A DNA stretch of 64,000 nt from JAAXIE01 sp965263155 (GTDB taxonomy: Bacteria > Chloroflexota > Dehalococcoidia > Lucifugimonadales > JAAXIE01), in NCBI GenBank assembly GCA_965263155.1, contig OZ253586.1, positions 2,170,001-2,234,000 of the forward strand, in the 5' to 3' direction. A model generated the notes under the pieces. That model was given only the letters and a program-made list of their open reading frames with translations, had not been told where the DNA came from and did no database searches. Position 1 is the first letter of the stretch; every line of letters begins with the position of its first letter. A program made the position numbers and the translations under genes. Below, piece after piece: positions 1 to 9,381 of the stretch.

Positions 1-1
1 A

Positions 2-1027
2 GCGACGACGGTGTTCTTTGGTGGAGGGACGCCATCGTACCTCAAGGCGGAACAACTGGGCAGGTTGATGTCGACCCTGCTAGCTGCTTTCCCTTTGGTG
101 GAGGGGGCCGAGGTCACCGCCGAGGCCAACCCGGGTGATTTGGATGATGCGAAGCTCGCCGCGCTGCTACAGACAGGCATCAACCGCATCAGCATTGGCG
201 TGCAGAGCACAGACGATGCCCTGCTAGAGATGCTGGGCCGCAGGCACACAGCTTTGGAGGCTGCGTCGGCATACGGGCGGGCTAGGGTGGCTGGCTTTCG
301 CAACGTCAGCCTCGACCTGATGTTTGGCCTACCGCACCAGTCTATGGAGCAGTGGCGGGCTAGTGTGCAGAATGTAGTCGAGCTAGTCCCAGAGCATCTC
401 TCCCTCTACGGTCTGACTTTGGAGCCCGGCACAGCCATGGAGCAGCAGGTGCGGAGGGGCATTCTGCCAGAACCCGACCCCGACCTAGCGGCCGACATGT
501 ACGAGTATGCCCGTGAGGCCATGACGAATGCGGGCTACGAGCACTACGAAATATCCAACTGGTGCCTCCCTGGCTACCGATCGCGACACAACATGGCCTA
601 TTGGCAGGTCGACCCGTACTTAGGCATCGGCCCCGGCGCCCACTCCAACCTAGGCGGCTTTCGTTTCCACAACGTCAAGCTGCCATCCCAGTACGCCAGA
701 AGCGTCCAACGGTGGGCGGAGATGCCCCACGCGGCGGCCGTTATCGATGAGTTCGTCTTGAAGGACACGCCCACGTTGGAGGGCCTCGAGGCTACCGGCC
801 CGGAGACGGCCATGGCGGAAACCCTCTTCTTGGGGCTCCGCTTGTTGGACGGAATCCAGCTGCGTGAGTTCCAGCTGCGCCATGGGATCGTGTTGATGGA
901 CGCCTACGGTGCAGAGGTCGGAGACCTGGTATCGAGCGGTCTGCTGGAATTGGCGGGGGAGTGTCTCAAGCTAACGTCCAAGGGGCTGTTGCTCTCCAAC
1001 CAAGTATTCGTACGCTTTGTGAATTAG
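2..1027 (+). CDS. hemW: HemW-like radical SAM protein (5' end outside window)
   Basis: The frame is open from base 2. It lacks the N-terminal CxxxCxxC cluster motif, which must lie upstream of the window. The visible part opens with the FFGGGTPS strand typical of HemW/HemN-like proteins. It continues with ISIGVQS, the GLPHQ segment, YEISNW and the GIGPGAHS loop, and ends with a HemN C-terminal domain. HemW is a heme chaperone derived from oxygen-independent coproporphyrinogen oxidase, and its radical SAM fold binds a 4Fe-4S cluster. The GTG at 11 is not the real start, because conserved residues precede it. A true HemN is less likely, since the YEISNW and GPGAHS segments fit the HemW branch better. 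It is followed by a long non-coding stretch, so it probably ends its transcription unit. Confidence 0.88.
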   Translation, partial: ATTVFFGGGTPSYLKAEQLGRLMSTLLAAFPLVEGAEVTAEANPGDLDDAKLAALLQTGINRISIGVQSTDDALLEMLGRRHTALEAASAYGRARVAGFRNVSLDLMFGLPHQSMEQWRASVQNVVELVPEHLSLYGLTLEPGTAMEQQVRRGILPEPDPDLAADMYEYAREAMTNAGYEHYEISNWCLPGYRSRHNMAYWQVDPYLGIGPGAHSNLGGFRFHNVKLPSQYARSVQRWAEMPHAAAVIDEFVLKDTPTLEGLEATGPETAMAETLFLGLRLLDGIQLREFQLRHGIVLMDAYGAEVGDLVSSGLLELAGECLKLTSKGLLLSNQVFVRFVN

Positions 1028-1113
1028 GTTATCCGGGGCCCGACGGACTCGCATTTTACTCCTGTAATTGAAGGTGAATATTCAGGACCAAGGGGTCACA
1101 CCGACCTTTCACT

Positions 1114-1139
1114 GTCATTCCGGCCTTCGTCGGAATGAC
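1114..1139. repeat. Dispersed palindromic repeat, single copy
   Basis: The arms GTCATTCCG and CGGAATGAC are perfect inverted repeats around CCTTCGT. The sequence belongs to the family seen in the 77-bp array near 23.6-24.4 kb and near 20.2, 28.3, 33.9 and 60.5 kb. Confidence 0.7.
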
Positions 1140-1640
1140 GATAGAGTCTCTGGCACGGCTCCCATGCCCATAACACTTGCAATTGAAGTAAGTGTTTAGG
1201 CTTGATGCCGTGGCCTTAAGGGCCAGCCCTCTCTCGTGGACGCCCAAACCCTCCAAGGCAACCACGAGGGCTGCCCCTACGAGCTAAGACCTGCGTAAGC
1301 ATGGGCGCTTCCCGCCTCCGGAAACCTTGCCTAACGGGCCTCCACCCTGACACCCGCCCGTCGACCGGAGTCGGCCTTCCGCGCTAGCCTGAATCCAGGC
1401 TGCCCTGACCCCATCTTGTGACCTTTGCAAAGCCGCTTCCCTTCGAGAGCCCTTGAGCGTAAGACTGGGGCTGCCCGGACCAGGTCCCGGAGATGAGGGT
1501 AGGACCCCATTCCAACCTACAACTTGCTGAGCACACACTATGATACTCGACAGAAAAAGCACAAACTCTCGCGCGAGAAATGGACTAAATCAAAGCTGAT
1601 GCGTAGCTGCCCCGATCCAAATCCCTGTGCAAGAGTATGG

Positions 1641-1715
1641 GACTAAAATAGTATTGGAATACCATGGTACGACTATCTCACAACATACGGAATGCGACTA
1701 AAATAGTATCGGAAT
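1641..1715. repeat. Imperfect 20-bp direct repeat, 55-bp period
   Basis: GACTAAAATAGTATTGGAAT at 1641-1660 recurs at 1696-1715 with a single T-to-C change. Function is unknown. The AT-rich repeat stands out from its GC-rich surroundings. Confidence 0.6.
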
Positions 1716-2006
1716 GTAACTCTTATGGCACCCGGGTCCGCCAAGTATCGCGCAGTTGTGCAAAGGTCTCCGTATGCGTCGCGGGAGATACCGTCGAGGT
1801 TGTCGACGTTCCGACTTGCCCGCCGCTAGCAGCTCGGCCCCACCGCCTGCCAAAGCTGGATGACCCGAAAAATCATGGGTCGAGAAAATAACCCAACCCC
1901 AACCGCACGAACTCTGAACAGTTACCAATTGAACTGACGGCTATCCCGCCGCCGCCTTTGGTGATATTCTGAAACTAGCAAAAGGCGCAGAGGGGAGCGC
2001 TGCTCC

Positions 2007-3866
2007 ATGTATGTTCTTGGCACCGCAGGGCATGTTGACCATGGCAAGTCCACACTCATTCATGCCCTGACCAACATTGACCCCGACCGTCTGCCCGAAG
2101 AGAAAGAGCGGGAGATGACCATTGATCTGGGCTTCGCTTGGATGGAGACGCCGTCGGGGCGAGAGGTCAGCATCGTGGACGTGCCCGGCCACGAGCGGTT
2201 CATCAAGAACATGCTCGCCGGCGTGGGTGGCATCGACCTCGCCATGCTCATCGTGGCAGCCAACGAGAGCGTCATGCGCCAGACCCGCGAACACCTGGCT
2301 ATCCTCGACCTGCTGGAAATCAAGCGCGGCATGGTGGTAATCACCAAAGAAGACTTGGTAGACGAGGAGATGGTCGAGCTGGTTAAGGCGGAGGTGGAAG
2401 ACCTGCTGGCCCCCACTACCTTCCGCGACGCTCCAATGGTGGCCGTCTCCGCCTACACCGGCAAGGGGCTGGACACACTGAAGACCGCCATCGACTCGAT
2501 GCTGGACACCACGGAGCCACGCTCCGACTTAGGGCGTCCTCGTCTGCCAGTGGACCGCTGCTTCACCGTAGCTGGTTTCGGGACCGTAGTGACTGGCACC
2601 CTCATCGACGGCAACCTTTCGGTGGGCAGCGAGGTGGAGCTTGCCCTGACCAAGGAGCGGTGCCGCATACGAGGCCTGCAGAGCCACCGGCAGAAGCTGG
2701 AGCTGGCCGACCCCGGCAGGCGGCTGGCGGCCAACCTCTCCGGCATCTCCCGCAGTGAGATACAGCGCGGCGAGGTCATCACCCTTCCGGGCTGGCTGCA
2801 GACCACCAACATATTGGACGCCCAGTTCCGCGTGAGCCGCGACGCGCCTCGGCCCGTGCGCCACAACGAAGGCATCACCTTCCACTTGCATACCAGCGAG
2901 TCCAACGCCCGCCTGCGCATACTGGACAAGAAGGAGCTGCGTCCCGGCGAAGAAGGCTGGGTGCAAATCCACCTGAGCGATCCCGTGCCCTTGGTCAAGG
3001 GCGACCTCTTTGTGGCCCGCTCCGCCGAGGACACTTTGGGAGGCGGGCGAGTCGTCGACCCCAAGCCACGTAGACACCGCAGGTTTATTCCGTCGGTCAT
3101 CGAGCGCTTGGCGCTGGTGCATGAGGGAGGCGACGACACTCTACTGAATGCCGTCGACATGTGGGGGCCGTGCGACATCACCACCCTAGCCCGTCGCGCC
3201 AACCTCGCATTGGACGAGGTTAGGACCCGCCTGGCCGAACTCGAATCGGAAGAGCGGGTTGTTCTGCTGGGAGGCTCTGCATCTGACGCGGACTCTATAG
3301 CCTACTCAATGGCTGCATGGCAAGACCAGACCCAGCGGGCATCGCGAGCGCTGACTGAGTTCCATCGGCAGCACCCCTTGCGCAAAGGGGTGCCCCGCGA
3401 GGAGATGCGCAGCCGTATGAGCATGCCCCAAGCGGTCTTCAACCGCCTCTCCGCCAAGCTGGTATCCGATGGATACATGACCGAGGAAGACGGCGTGTTG
3501 CGTCTACCGGAGCACCAAGCAAGCCTGACCTCGGCCCAAACCAAGCAGGCAGACTCTTATGTCGCCGCCTTGGAGTCGGATCCATTCGCGCCTCCCACGG
3601 ATCACGGCATCGCAGCCGAGTTGCTGGGCTACCTGATTCAGGACGGCAGGGTGGTGAAGGTGTCCGAGGAGGTGGTCTTCTCCCACAAAGCCTACCGGCA
3701 GATGGTGGATATGGTGGTGCAGCACACCAAGGCCAAGGGGTCCATCACCGTGGCCCAAGCCCGCAACCTGCTGGGCTCCAGCCGCAAGTACGTGCTGCCC
3801 CTCCTGGAGCACCTAGACCAACAACGCGTCACCCGACGCGTAGGCGACGAGCGAGTGCTGAGGTAG
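2007..3866 (+). CDS. selB: Selenocysteine-specific elongation factor SelB
   Basis: This 619-residue GTPase delivers Sec-tRNA to UGA codons that carry a SECIS element. The GTP-binding motifs are visible: GHVDHGKST at residues 8-16, DVPGH at about 58-62, and TKED near 113. EF-Tu-like beta-barrel domains follow, then a C-terminal half made of winged helices, as usual for SelB; the length is normal. The ATG at 2007 follows a GGGGAGCGC stretch and is the natural start. It is the first gene of a tight block: nurA-like begins 5 nt after its stop. The partner selA lies apart, at 29.1-30.5 kb on the other strand. No selC or selD is visible in the window. Confidence 0.95.
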   Translation: MYVLGTAGHVDHGKSTLIHALTNIDPDRLPEEKEREMTIDLGFAWMETPSGREVSIVDVPGHERFIKNMLAGVGGIDLAMLIVAANESVMRQTREHLAILDLLEIKRGMVVITKEDLVDEEMVELVKAEVEDLLAPTTFRDAPMVAVSAYTGKGLDTLKTAIDSMLDTTEPRSDLGRPRLPVDRCFTVAGFGTVVTGTLIDGNLSVGSEVELALTKERCRIRGLQSHRQKLELADPGRRLAANLSGISRSEIQRGEVITLPGWLQTTNILDAQFRVSRDAPRPVRHNEGITFHLHTSESNARLRILDKKELRPGEEGWVQIHLSDPVPLVKGDLFVARSAEDTLGGGRVVDPKPRRHRRFIPSVIERLALVHEGGDDTLLNAVDMWGPCDITTLARRANLALDEVRTRLAELESEERVVLLGGSASDADSIAYSMAAWQDQTQRASRALTEFHRQHPLRKGVPREEMRSRMSMPQAVFNRLSAKLVSDGYMTEEDGVLRLPEHQASLTSAQTKQADSYVAALESDPFAPPTDHGIAAELLGYLIQDGRVVKVSEEVVFSHKAYRQMVDMVVQHTKAKGSITVAQARNLLGSSRKYVLPLLEHLDQQRVTRRVGDERVLR

Positions 3867-3871
3867 CCACG

Positions 3872-5083
3872 ATGGCGCTGGACATCACGCAGACAGCATC
3901 CCAGATAGATGCGCTGGCCTTTCGGGCCAAAGGAAACAGCGGCGAGAGACACTCGGCCTTGGGTCGCTTACTCCGAGTCATGGAAGAAAAGGGGGAGGAT
4001 GAGGTCACTGCCCGACTGCCTGCGCCCGGCGAGCGACCTTTCATGGCCGCTGCGCCTCAGGAGAGGCTGTCAGCGCGTCACGACCCTCCGAGGCCGTTCA
4101 CCGACTATTGTGTTGCGTCCGTGGACGGCTCCCACATTGATGTCGACCGCCACATGGCGGCCCGCTGTTATCTCATCAACTTGGGCAGCTGCGTACTGAC
4201 CTACGGCGCCCAGCCAGATGCTCGCCTCGACAGCGAACCATGCCTTTACTCGGGCGATGACGATCTGTTTCTGACAGTAGCCGGGCCCGGAGGCAATGAA
4301 GAGGTGCCCGTGGAGGGCGGCCTCCTTGGTATCAAGCGAGCGGTGCAAGAGGTGGAAGGGCTGGCGTCCCTAGCCTCCAGTCTGCCCCCCGAACTGCCTC
4401 TGCTGGCCCTGCTGGACGGGTCGCTGGTATTGTGGGGGCTCAGCGGGCGCGGACATCCGCCCTTTGTCAGGGACGTTATGATTCGGTACGGCCTCGTCCC
4501 TGCTTTGGACAAGCTGCGAAGTCTTGCCGACGGCCGTCCTGTGGCGGTGGCAGCTTACGTCAGTCTGCCCCAGAGCACCGAGGTCGTTCACACGGTGCGG
4601 ACACTGCTATGCGACCAGAATGGCCCCCGCTGCAAGGAAACGTGCAGCATGTACCGCTCCGGGCCGGAGCCCTGTAGCTTGGCCAATGGCTTCCTTGACC
4701 GCGACCTCTTCGGGGCTATGCTGGCCCTTGGGCAACGCTCTTGCGTGTTCGCCACCAGTTCGTCCATCTCCAGAGAACACTACGGTCCCCACCAAGTTTA
4801 TTACTACTACCTCAACGCCGGACAAGAGTTGGCGCGAGTGGAAGTCCCTCAGTGGGTGGCGCAAGACCGGGAACGGCTGGACCTCAGCCATGCATTGGTG
4901 TTGGACCAATGTCGGCGTGGGGCGGGCTATCCGGCTGCGATCATGGAGGCCCACGAACAGGCGGTCATCGACGGCGGCGACCGCGAAGTCTTCCGAGTTC
5001 TGGTGGAAGACGCCTTGGGGCGTCAGCGCCTTCCGGTCTACACTTCAGAGAAGAACCACTCCAAGCGCGTACCTTGGGTGTAA
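3872..5083 (+). CDS. nurA: NurA-domain nuclease
   Basis: The 403-residue protein carries a NurA domain. The acidic DGS motif within SVDGSHIDVDRH (about residues 85-95) is the usual metal-binding start of the RNase-H-like fold, and a further LLDGSLVLW strand (about residue 185) supplies another aspartate. NurA is a 5'-3' exo/endonuclease that works with the HerA ATPase in DNA end resection. This gene fits that pairing: it sits 5 nt after selB and two genes ahead of herA on the same strand. The C-terminal part ends in EKNHSKRVPWV, a basic tail. The family is best known in archaea, but bacterial versions occur, notably in Chloroflexota and Deinococcus relatives. The nuclease role is inferred from the family and from herA linkage. 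Confidence 0.8.
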   Translation: MALDITQTASQIDALAFRAKGNSGERHSALGRLLRVMEEKGEDEVTARLPAPGERPFMAAAPQERLSARHDPPRPFTDYCVASVDGSHIDVDRHMAARCYLINLGSCVLTYGAQPDARLDSEPCLYSGDDDLFLTVAGPGGNEEVPVEGGLLGIKRAVQEVEGLASLASSLPPELPLLALLDGSLVLWGLSGRGHPPFVRDVMIRYGLVPALDKLRSLADGRPVAVAAYVSLPQSTEVVHTVRTLLCDQNGPRCKETCSMYRSGPEPCSLANGFLDRDLFGAMLALGQRSCVFATSSSISREHYGPHQVYYYYLNAGQELARVEVPQWVAQDRERLDLSHALVLDQCRRGAGYPAAIMEAHEQAVIDGGDREVFRVLVEDALGRQRLPVYTSEKNHSKRVPWV

Positions 5084-5122
5084 CCCCCAAGCCCTTACCT
5101 CCAGTAAAGGAAGTCCGTAGCC

Positions 5123-5725
5123 GTGTCACAGCCCGTAGTGGAAACGGCAAGCCGTGTGGGCGAGGTGGTGGAATCTGCCACCGACCGCTGCACCGTGCAG
5201 TGCTACCGGCTTTACCAAGCCCCTCCGTTGGGCACACTGGTAATGACCAAGTCTCCTGCGGTGTACGGCGTGGTGTCGCGGATCAGCACCGAGTCGCTCT
5301 ATCCGGGGCGCCCGGTGGTGGCCCGCGGTGAAGACGAGGAGACGGAAGAGGGCATCTACCGGGCCAACCCGCAACTGACCCGCCTCCTCTGCACTCGCTT
5401 CGAGGCCACCATACTGGGCTATGCTGAGAATGGTACGGTACGCCATGGACTGCCGCCGCTGCCGCCGCCAGTGCACGCCTTTGCCCACCGCTGCATCGAC
5501 GATGAAGTGCGGAAGTTTACCCAGAGCCTTGACTTCTTAGCCCTGCTGCTGGAGGGCCAGCCCATGTGGGCTGATGAGATAGCGTCAGCGATGCTCGTCA
5601 AAGCGGCGGACGCTCGTACCGACCGCGGCAGCTTCCTGCTGACTGCGGGCAAGGCGTTGGCAGCCAGATTGGCCTCGGACCTGCCCCGGCTTGACCGCAT
5701 CCTGCGAAGGATATCATCCCGATGA
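5123..5725 (+). CDS. Unknown protein between nurA and herA
   Basis: A 200-residue protein with a GTG start at 5123 behind AAGGAAG. I do not recognise a named family. The N-terminal half (residues 10-100) is rich in short beta strands (GEVVESATDRCTVQCYRL, GTLVMTKSPAVYGVVSRI) and resembles the small beta-barrel found at the N-terminus of HerA proteins. The C-terminal half is alpha-helical and ends in a basic RILRRISSR tail. Its stop overlaps the herA start by 4 nt (ATGA), which implies translational coupling. The position suggests a third subunit or a detached HAS-barrel partner of the NurA-HerA machine. That is inference from context. Confidence 0.7.
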   Translation: MSQPVVETASRVGEVVESATDRCTVQCYRLYQAPPLGTLVMTKSPAVYGVVSRISTESLYPGRPVVARGEDEETEEGIYRANPQLTRLLCTRFEATILGYAENGTVRHGLPPLPPPVHAFAHRCIDDEVRKFTQSLDFLALLLEGQPMWADEIASAMLVKAADARTDRGSFLLTAGKALAARLASDLPRLDRILRRISSR

Positions 5726-7416
5726 GCATGAACGGCCTGCCAATCTCTGGAAAACCGCTTGGCATGGTGCTGGCAGGCTCGCTAACGCGGGGTGTCGACG
5801 TGCGCCTCGACGGCGACGTGTCGGTGGAAGACGTGAAGGTGGGCACCTTCGCCACCATCCAAGGGGAGAGGCAGCGCTTCTTCGGGATTATTTCAGAGGT
5901 GTCCCTAGGCAACTCCGACTCGTCGTTGGAGCACACGCCACCCGACGTCAGCGACCCCTTCGTGCGACAAGTGTTGGCAGGCACTGTGGCCTACGGTCGC
6001 CTTTCGCTGGTGCCCCAGCTGACCCTTCCCGTGGTGCTGGGCCACGACGAAGAGGGGCCCCAGCCCGCCAAGACCATCCCCGCCCACTTTTCCCGCGTGT
6101 TCTCGGCTACGCAACAGGATGTGTCCACCGTGTTCGGCGACGAGAGCGACAAGGACTACTTTTACATCGGCAGCCCTCTGGATATGGAGGCCAAGGTCTG
6201 CCTCAACCTGCAGCAGTTGGCCGCTAGGTCCGTGGGAATATTTGGAAAGAGCGGTACTGGCAAGACGTTCCTTACACGCCTGTTGCTGGCCGGCATATTG
6301 CAGCAAAACGTGGCCTCCATGCTGGTCTTCGACATGCACAACGACTATGGCTGGCAGGGCATCCGCGAAGGGGGCACCTTCGTCAAGGGTTTGAAACAAC
6401 TGTTCTCCTCCCAAGTGGCAGTCTTCTCCCTTGACCCCGAAAGCTCGCGTAGACGAGGGCTCTCTCCCGACGAGGAAGTGCTCATCAGCTACAGCGACAT
6501 TGAGCCTGAAGACGTGGAGGTGCTGAAGGACAACCTAGGCCTCTCCGACGTAGCCGCCTCAGCCGCGTACGACCTGCAGCGTCACTTTCGGGGCAGCAAT
6601 TGGGTGAAGGAATTCCTCGATCTGCAGGGCCGCGCCGAGGTCTCCGATCTGGCCAATACTCTGGGCATCAACGCCCAAGCCTTGGGCAGCCTGTACAACC
6701 GTTTGTCGCGCCTGAAACGCTACGACTTCATGTCGGAAAGCTCGGTCCACGACTCTGTAACACGCATTCTCGACAATCTTACTCGGGGCAAGCATGTGGT
6801 GTTGGAGTTCGGCCGCTGGGGCAACGACACCAACGCCTACATCCTAGTGAGCAACCTTCTTACCCGGCGGATCCACGAGCGTTATGTCCGTCTGAAGGAA
6901 CAGGCTGAGGGTGGTGCCGGAGCGGAGCCGCGGCCCCTCATCATCACAATCGAAGAGGCCCACAAATTCCTCAACCCCGCCGTGGCTTCCCAGACCATCT
7001 TCGGCACTATCGCGCGGGAGATGCGCAAGTACAACGTGACGCTGATGGTCATCGACCAGCGCCCGGGAGCCATCGATTCCGAGGTGATGAGCCAGGTAGG
7101 CACCAAACTGACCTGCCTGCTGGACAACGAGCGGGATGTGGACGCCGTTCTGGCTGGCGTACCCGGCTCACGAGAGATGCGGGCACTGCTGTCGCGTTTG
7201 GAGCCGCAGCAGCAGGCTCTGATATTCGGCCATGCCGTGCCCATGCCCGTGGTAGTGCGCACCCGAGAATACGGCAGCGGAGAGTCCTACCTCGAGCTTA
7301 CTCGTGGCGCAGAGCCCACCCGTGGCGAATCAGCCCCAAGTCGCCCCGGCCCAAGTCGCTCCAGCGAGGAGGCCACTCCATTGACCAGTATCAGCATCGA
7401 CGACCTTTTCCGCTAG
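5722..7416 (+). CDS. herA: HerA-type DNA translocase ATPase
   Basis: A 564-residue FtsK/HerA-superfamily ATPase. An N-terminal beta-barrel-like region (residues 1-100) precedes the P-loop GKSGTGKT at about residues 175-182. LVFDMHNDYGW follows, and then the IEEAHKFL Walker-B segment near residue 410, in which the double Glu is typical of HerA. A later DQRPG segment is the sensor/arginine-finger region. HerA forms a hexameric ring that pumps duplex DNA into NurA for resection. The ATG overlaps the preceding stop. The last 50 residues are proline- and serine-rich and probably disordered. The neighbours (nurA, the unknown protein, selB) form one operon. Confidence 0.9.
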   Translation: MSMNGLPISGKPLGMVLAGSLTRGVDVRLDGDVSVEDVKVGTFATIQGERQRFFGIISEVSLGNSDSSLEHTPPDVSDPFVRQVLAGTVAYGRLSLVPQLTLPVVLGHDEEGPQPAKTIPAHFSRVFSATQQDVSTVFGDESDKDYFYIGSPLDMEAKVCLNLQQLAARSVGIFGKSGTGKTFLTRLLLAGILQQNVASMLVFDMHNDYGWQGIREGGTFVKGLKQLFSSQVAVFSLDPESSRRRGLSPDEEVLISYSDIEPEDVEVLKDNLGLSDVAASAAYDLQRHFRGSNWVKEFLDLQGRAEVSDLANTLGINAQALGSLYNRLSRLKRYDFMSESSVHDSVTRILDNLTRGKHVVLEFGRWGNDTNAYILVSNLLTRRIHERYVRLKEQAEGGAGAEPRPLIITIEEAHKFLNPAVASQTIFGTIAREMRKYNVTLMVIDQRPGAIDSEVMSQVGTKLTCLLDNERDVDAVLAGVPGSREMRALLSRLEPQQQALIFGHAVPMPVVVRTREYGSGESYLELTRGAEPTRGESAPSRPGPSRSSEEATPLTSISIDDLFR

Positions 7417-7476
7417 CCCAAGAGCCGCCCTTAGCACGCCAACTCGCCACACTACAATAATAAAGCGGGGGCAGTG

Positions 7477-8547
7477 ATGGACATACTTAACTACATGAGC
7501 AAGCACGGACATGAAGGGGTGCTGGTCTGTTCCGAGCCTTCGGTGGGTCTCAAGGCTTTCATTGCCCTGCACAACACCACCTTGGGACCGGGCTGTGGAG
7601 GCACCCGCATGTGGAACTATGCCAGCGAAGAAGACGCCTTGTTCGACGCCCTGCGCCTGTCCGAAGCCATGACCTACAAGTCAGCAGCTGCGGGCTTGGC
7701 CTTGGGAGGGGGCAAGGGCGTCATATGGGCCGACCCTCGTAGCGACAACCGGGAAGCACTGCTGAGGGCCTACGCTCGACATATTGACAGCTTGGGGGGT
7801 AGGTATATCACCACCACCGACGTGGGGACGACTACCCATGACTTGGAAATGATCCGGTTGGAGACGCAACACGTGGTAGGCCTGCCCACTGAAATGGGCG
7901 GCAGCGGCAGCACCTCGATACTCACGGGCTTGGGCGTCTACCTCGGCATGAAGGCGTGCGCCAAGTCGGCTTGGGGAAGCGACTCGCTACAGGGGCGCGT
8001 GGTGGCCATGCAGGGGTTCGGCAAGGTGGCCCACGAGACAGCTGCGCACCTGCTGAAAGAGGGCGCAGGCCTCGTCGTAACGGACATCTCGCAGAAAGCC
8101 ATGGAGGAGGCAGCCGACTTGGGAGCCGAGATCATCGAGGCCGAGGATATCTACGATGTCGACTGCGACATCTTCTCGCCTTGCGCCCTTGGCGGTACGC
8201 TGAATGCCGACACCATACCGAGGCTCAACTGCGCCATAGTAGCGGGAGGCGCGAACAACCAATTGGCTACAGACTTGGACGGGAAGCGCCTTCAGGACCG
8301 AGGCATCCTGTATGCACCCGACTACATCATCAATGCAGGAGGCATAATCAATGCTTCCTGCGAAATCGGCGCGGAATACAGTGAGGCGCGGGCCCGCCAG
8401 ATTACCGAGCGTATCTACAACACAATGCGCGACCTGCTACATACGTCACAACAGGAAGAGGTGACCACTGCAGAGGCTGCAGACCGCCTAGCGCAAATGC
8501 GGATTAACTCCATCCAATCCCTGCGCGGCATCTATCGCAGCAGTTAG
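7477..8547 (+). CDS. Glu/Leu/Phe/Val dehydrogenase (leucine dehydrogenase type)
   Basis: This 356-residue enzyme oxidatively deaminates a branched-chain or aromatic amino acid with NAD. The substrate-binding lysine region GLALGGGKGVIW (about residues 74-85), the TTDVGTT segment and the Rossmann motif GFGKVAHETA (about 183-192) are all in place, and the length is that of leucine/phenylalanine dehydrogenases. A GTG lies directly before the ATG; I chose the ATG at 7477, behind GGGGGCAG. An AT-rich CTACAATAATAAAG stretch just upstream may hold a -10 box. The gene stands alone between herA and a strong inverted repeat. Substrate choice cannot be read from sequence alone. Confidence 0.88.
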   Translation: MDILNYMSKHGHEGVLVCSEPSVGLKAFIALHNTTLGPGCGGTRMWNYASEEDALFDALRLSEAMTYKSAAAGLALGGGKGVIWADPRSDNREALLRAYARHIDSLGGRYITTTDVGTTTHDLEMIRLETQHVVGLPTEMGGSGSTSILTGLGVYLGMKACAKSAWGSDSLQGRVVAMQGFGKVAHETAAHLLKEGAGLVVTDISQKAMEEAADLGAEIIEAEDIYDVDCDIFSPCALGGTLNADTIPRLNCAIVAGGANNQLATDLDGKRLQDRGILYAPDYIINAGGIINASCEIGAEYSEARARQITERIYNTMRDLLHTSQQEEVTTAEAADRLAQMRINSIQSLRGIYRSS

Positions 8548-8572
8548 CGGAAGGTATTCTGGAACAGCGTTG

Positions 8573-8618
8573 CCTCCTGAAGGAGCCTAACCTAGAAGGA
8601 AAGACGCCCTTCAGGAGG
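8573..8618. terminator. Inverted repeat between convergent genes
   Basis: CCTCCTGAAGG at 8573-8583 pairs with CCTTCAGGAGG at 8608-8618, an 11-bp perfect stem with a 24-nt loop. There is no strong T run. It lies between the dehydrogenase and the convergent CDGSH gene, where a bidirectional terminator is expected. Confidence 0.5.
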
Positions 8619-8646
8619 TTATGCACAGATTGTGAGAGGCCAAGCC

Positions 8647-8859
8647 CTAGGCGACGGCTGTAGGGGCGTCGAACATCGGCTCGACGGTGCGGTGTCGGCT
8701 GTCGCAGAAGGGCTTGTTCTCCGAGCGCCCACAGCGGCAAAGGGCCACTGCCTGCCCTTCGGGAATGGTGAATTCCCGGTCTTCCTGATCGGTCAGGTTA
8801 AAGGGACCAGTAAGGCGCAGGGGGCCATTCATTCGGACCTGAACGGTGCAATCGGGCAT
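8647..8859 (-). CDS. CDGSH iron-sulfur domain protein
   Basis: A 70-residue protein that starts at the ATG at 8859, 8 nt after a GGAGG, and not at upstream codons. It carries the CDGSH-type signature near its C-terminus: CRCGRSENKPFCDSRH, three cysteines and a histidine that bind a redox 2Fe-2S cluster. The usual CDGxH reads CDSRH here, a common variant. The N-terminal half (MNGPLRLTGPFNLTDQED) is the typical strand segment of small stand-alone bacterial members. The role is electron transfer or iron handling; no partner is evident from the neighbours. Confidence 0.85.
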   Translation of the reverse strand: MPDCTVQVRMNGPLRLTGPFNLTDQEDREFTIPEGQAVALCRCGRSENKPFCDSRHRTVEPMFDAPTAVA

Positions 8860-9002
8860 GTGGATTTCCTCCATATCATATCTGGGATCAAGCGGGATTC
8901 TCGCACCGCTACAACGGAGTGTCAATGGCGCCATATCAGTGGCAGGGCGTCGTTGGGACGCATTCATGGTTCCTAATATGCTCCCAGCAAGTCGTCTTGT
9001 AC

Positions 9003-9377
9003 TTAGCCATACCCCTGCCTCTCGAGGTCTTCTTCTTCCAAGCCGAAATAGTGCCCCACTTCGTGCAGCAGGGTGACACGAACTTCTTCCACCACTTCCT
9101 GTGGCGTACTACACCGCCGTTCAATGGGGCGTTGGAATAGGTATATCAGGTCCGGCAATTGAGGCAATTCGCTCCCCCGGTCTGGCAGTGGGACGCCAAT
9201 ATAGAGGCCGAGAAGCTCGTACGGGCGGACATCTCCCAAGTCGTCCAAAAGGTCGCGGCTGGGCCAGCGCTCCACCACCACTTCCAAGTTTTGCAGTGCC
9301 TTGGTCACGTTGTCCGGCAGGGCTTCATAAGCCTGCTGCACCAGCCTCAGGAACTGCCGCCGAGTGAGGCGCACCAC
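9003..9377 (-). CDS. Zincin-like metallopeptidase family protein
   Basis: A 124-residue protein of the small zincin family (Pfam Zincin_1). It has the metal motif HEVGHYFGLEEEDL near the C-terminus (HExxH at about residues 105-109) with a downstream acidic stretch. The LLGLYIGVPL and LPDLIYLFQRPI segments are typical of the family. It is probably a cytoplasmic metal-dependent protein with no demonstrated substrate. Its start lies 4 nt after the nfo stop, so both are probably on one minus-strand message. Confidence 0.8.
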   Translation of the reverse strand: MVRLTRRQFLRLVQQAYEALPDNVTKALQNLEVVVERWPSRDLLDDLGDVRPYELLGLYIGVPLPDRGSELPQLPDLIYLFQRPIERRCSTPQEVVEEVRVTLLHEVGHYFGLEEEDLERQGYG

Positions 9378-9381
9378 TACA

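Larger units (their letters stand above)
1028..2006. other. 979-bp intergenic stretch with no convincing gene
   Basis: Short open frames on both strands show no family-like sequence or ribosome binding site. The stretch holds a palindromic dispersed repeat (1114-1139) and an imperfect 20-bp direct repeat (1641-1660 and 1696-1715). A selenocysteine tRNA was looked for here, because selB follows, but no cloverleaf was found. Confidence 0.5.

Noticed and set aside
1056..1928. Small ORFs between hemW and selB
   Set aside because: No ribosome binding sites, no family similarity, and the stretch contains repeats.
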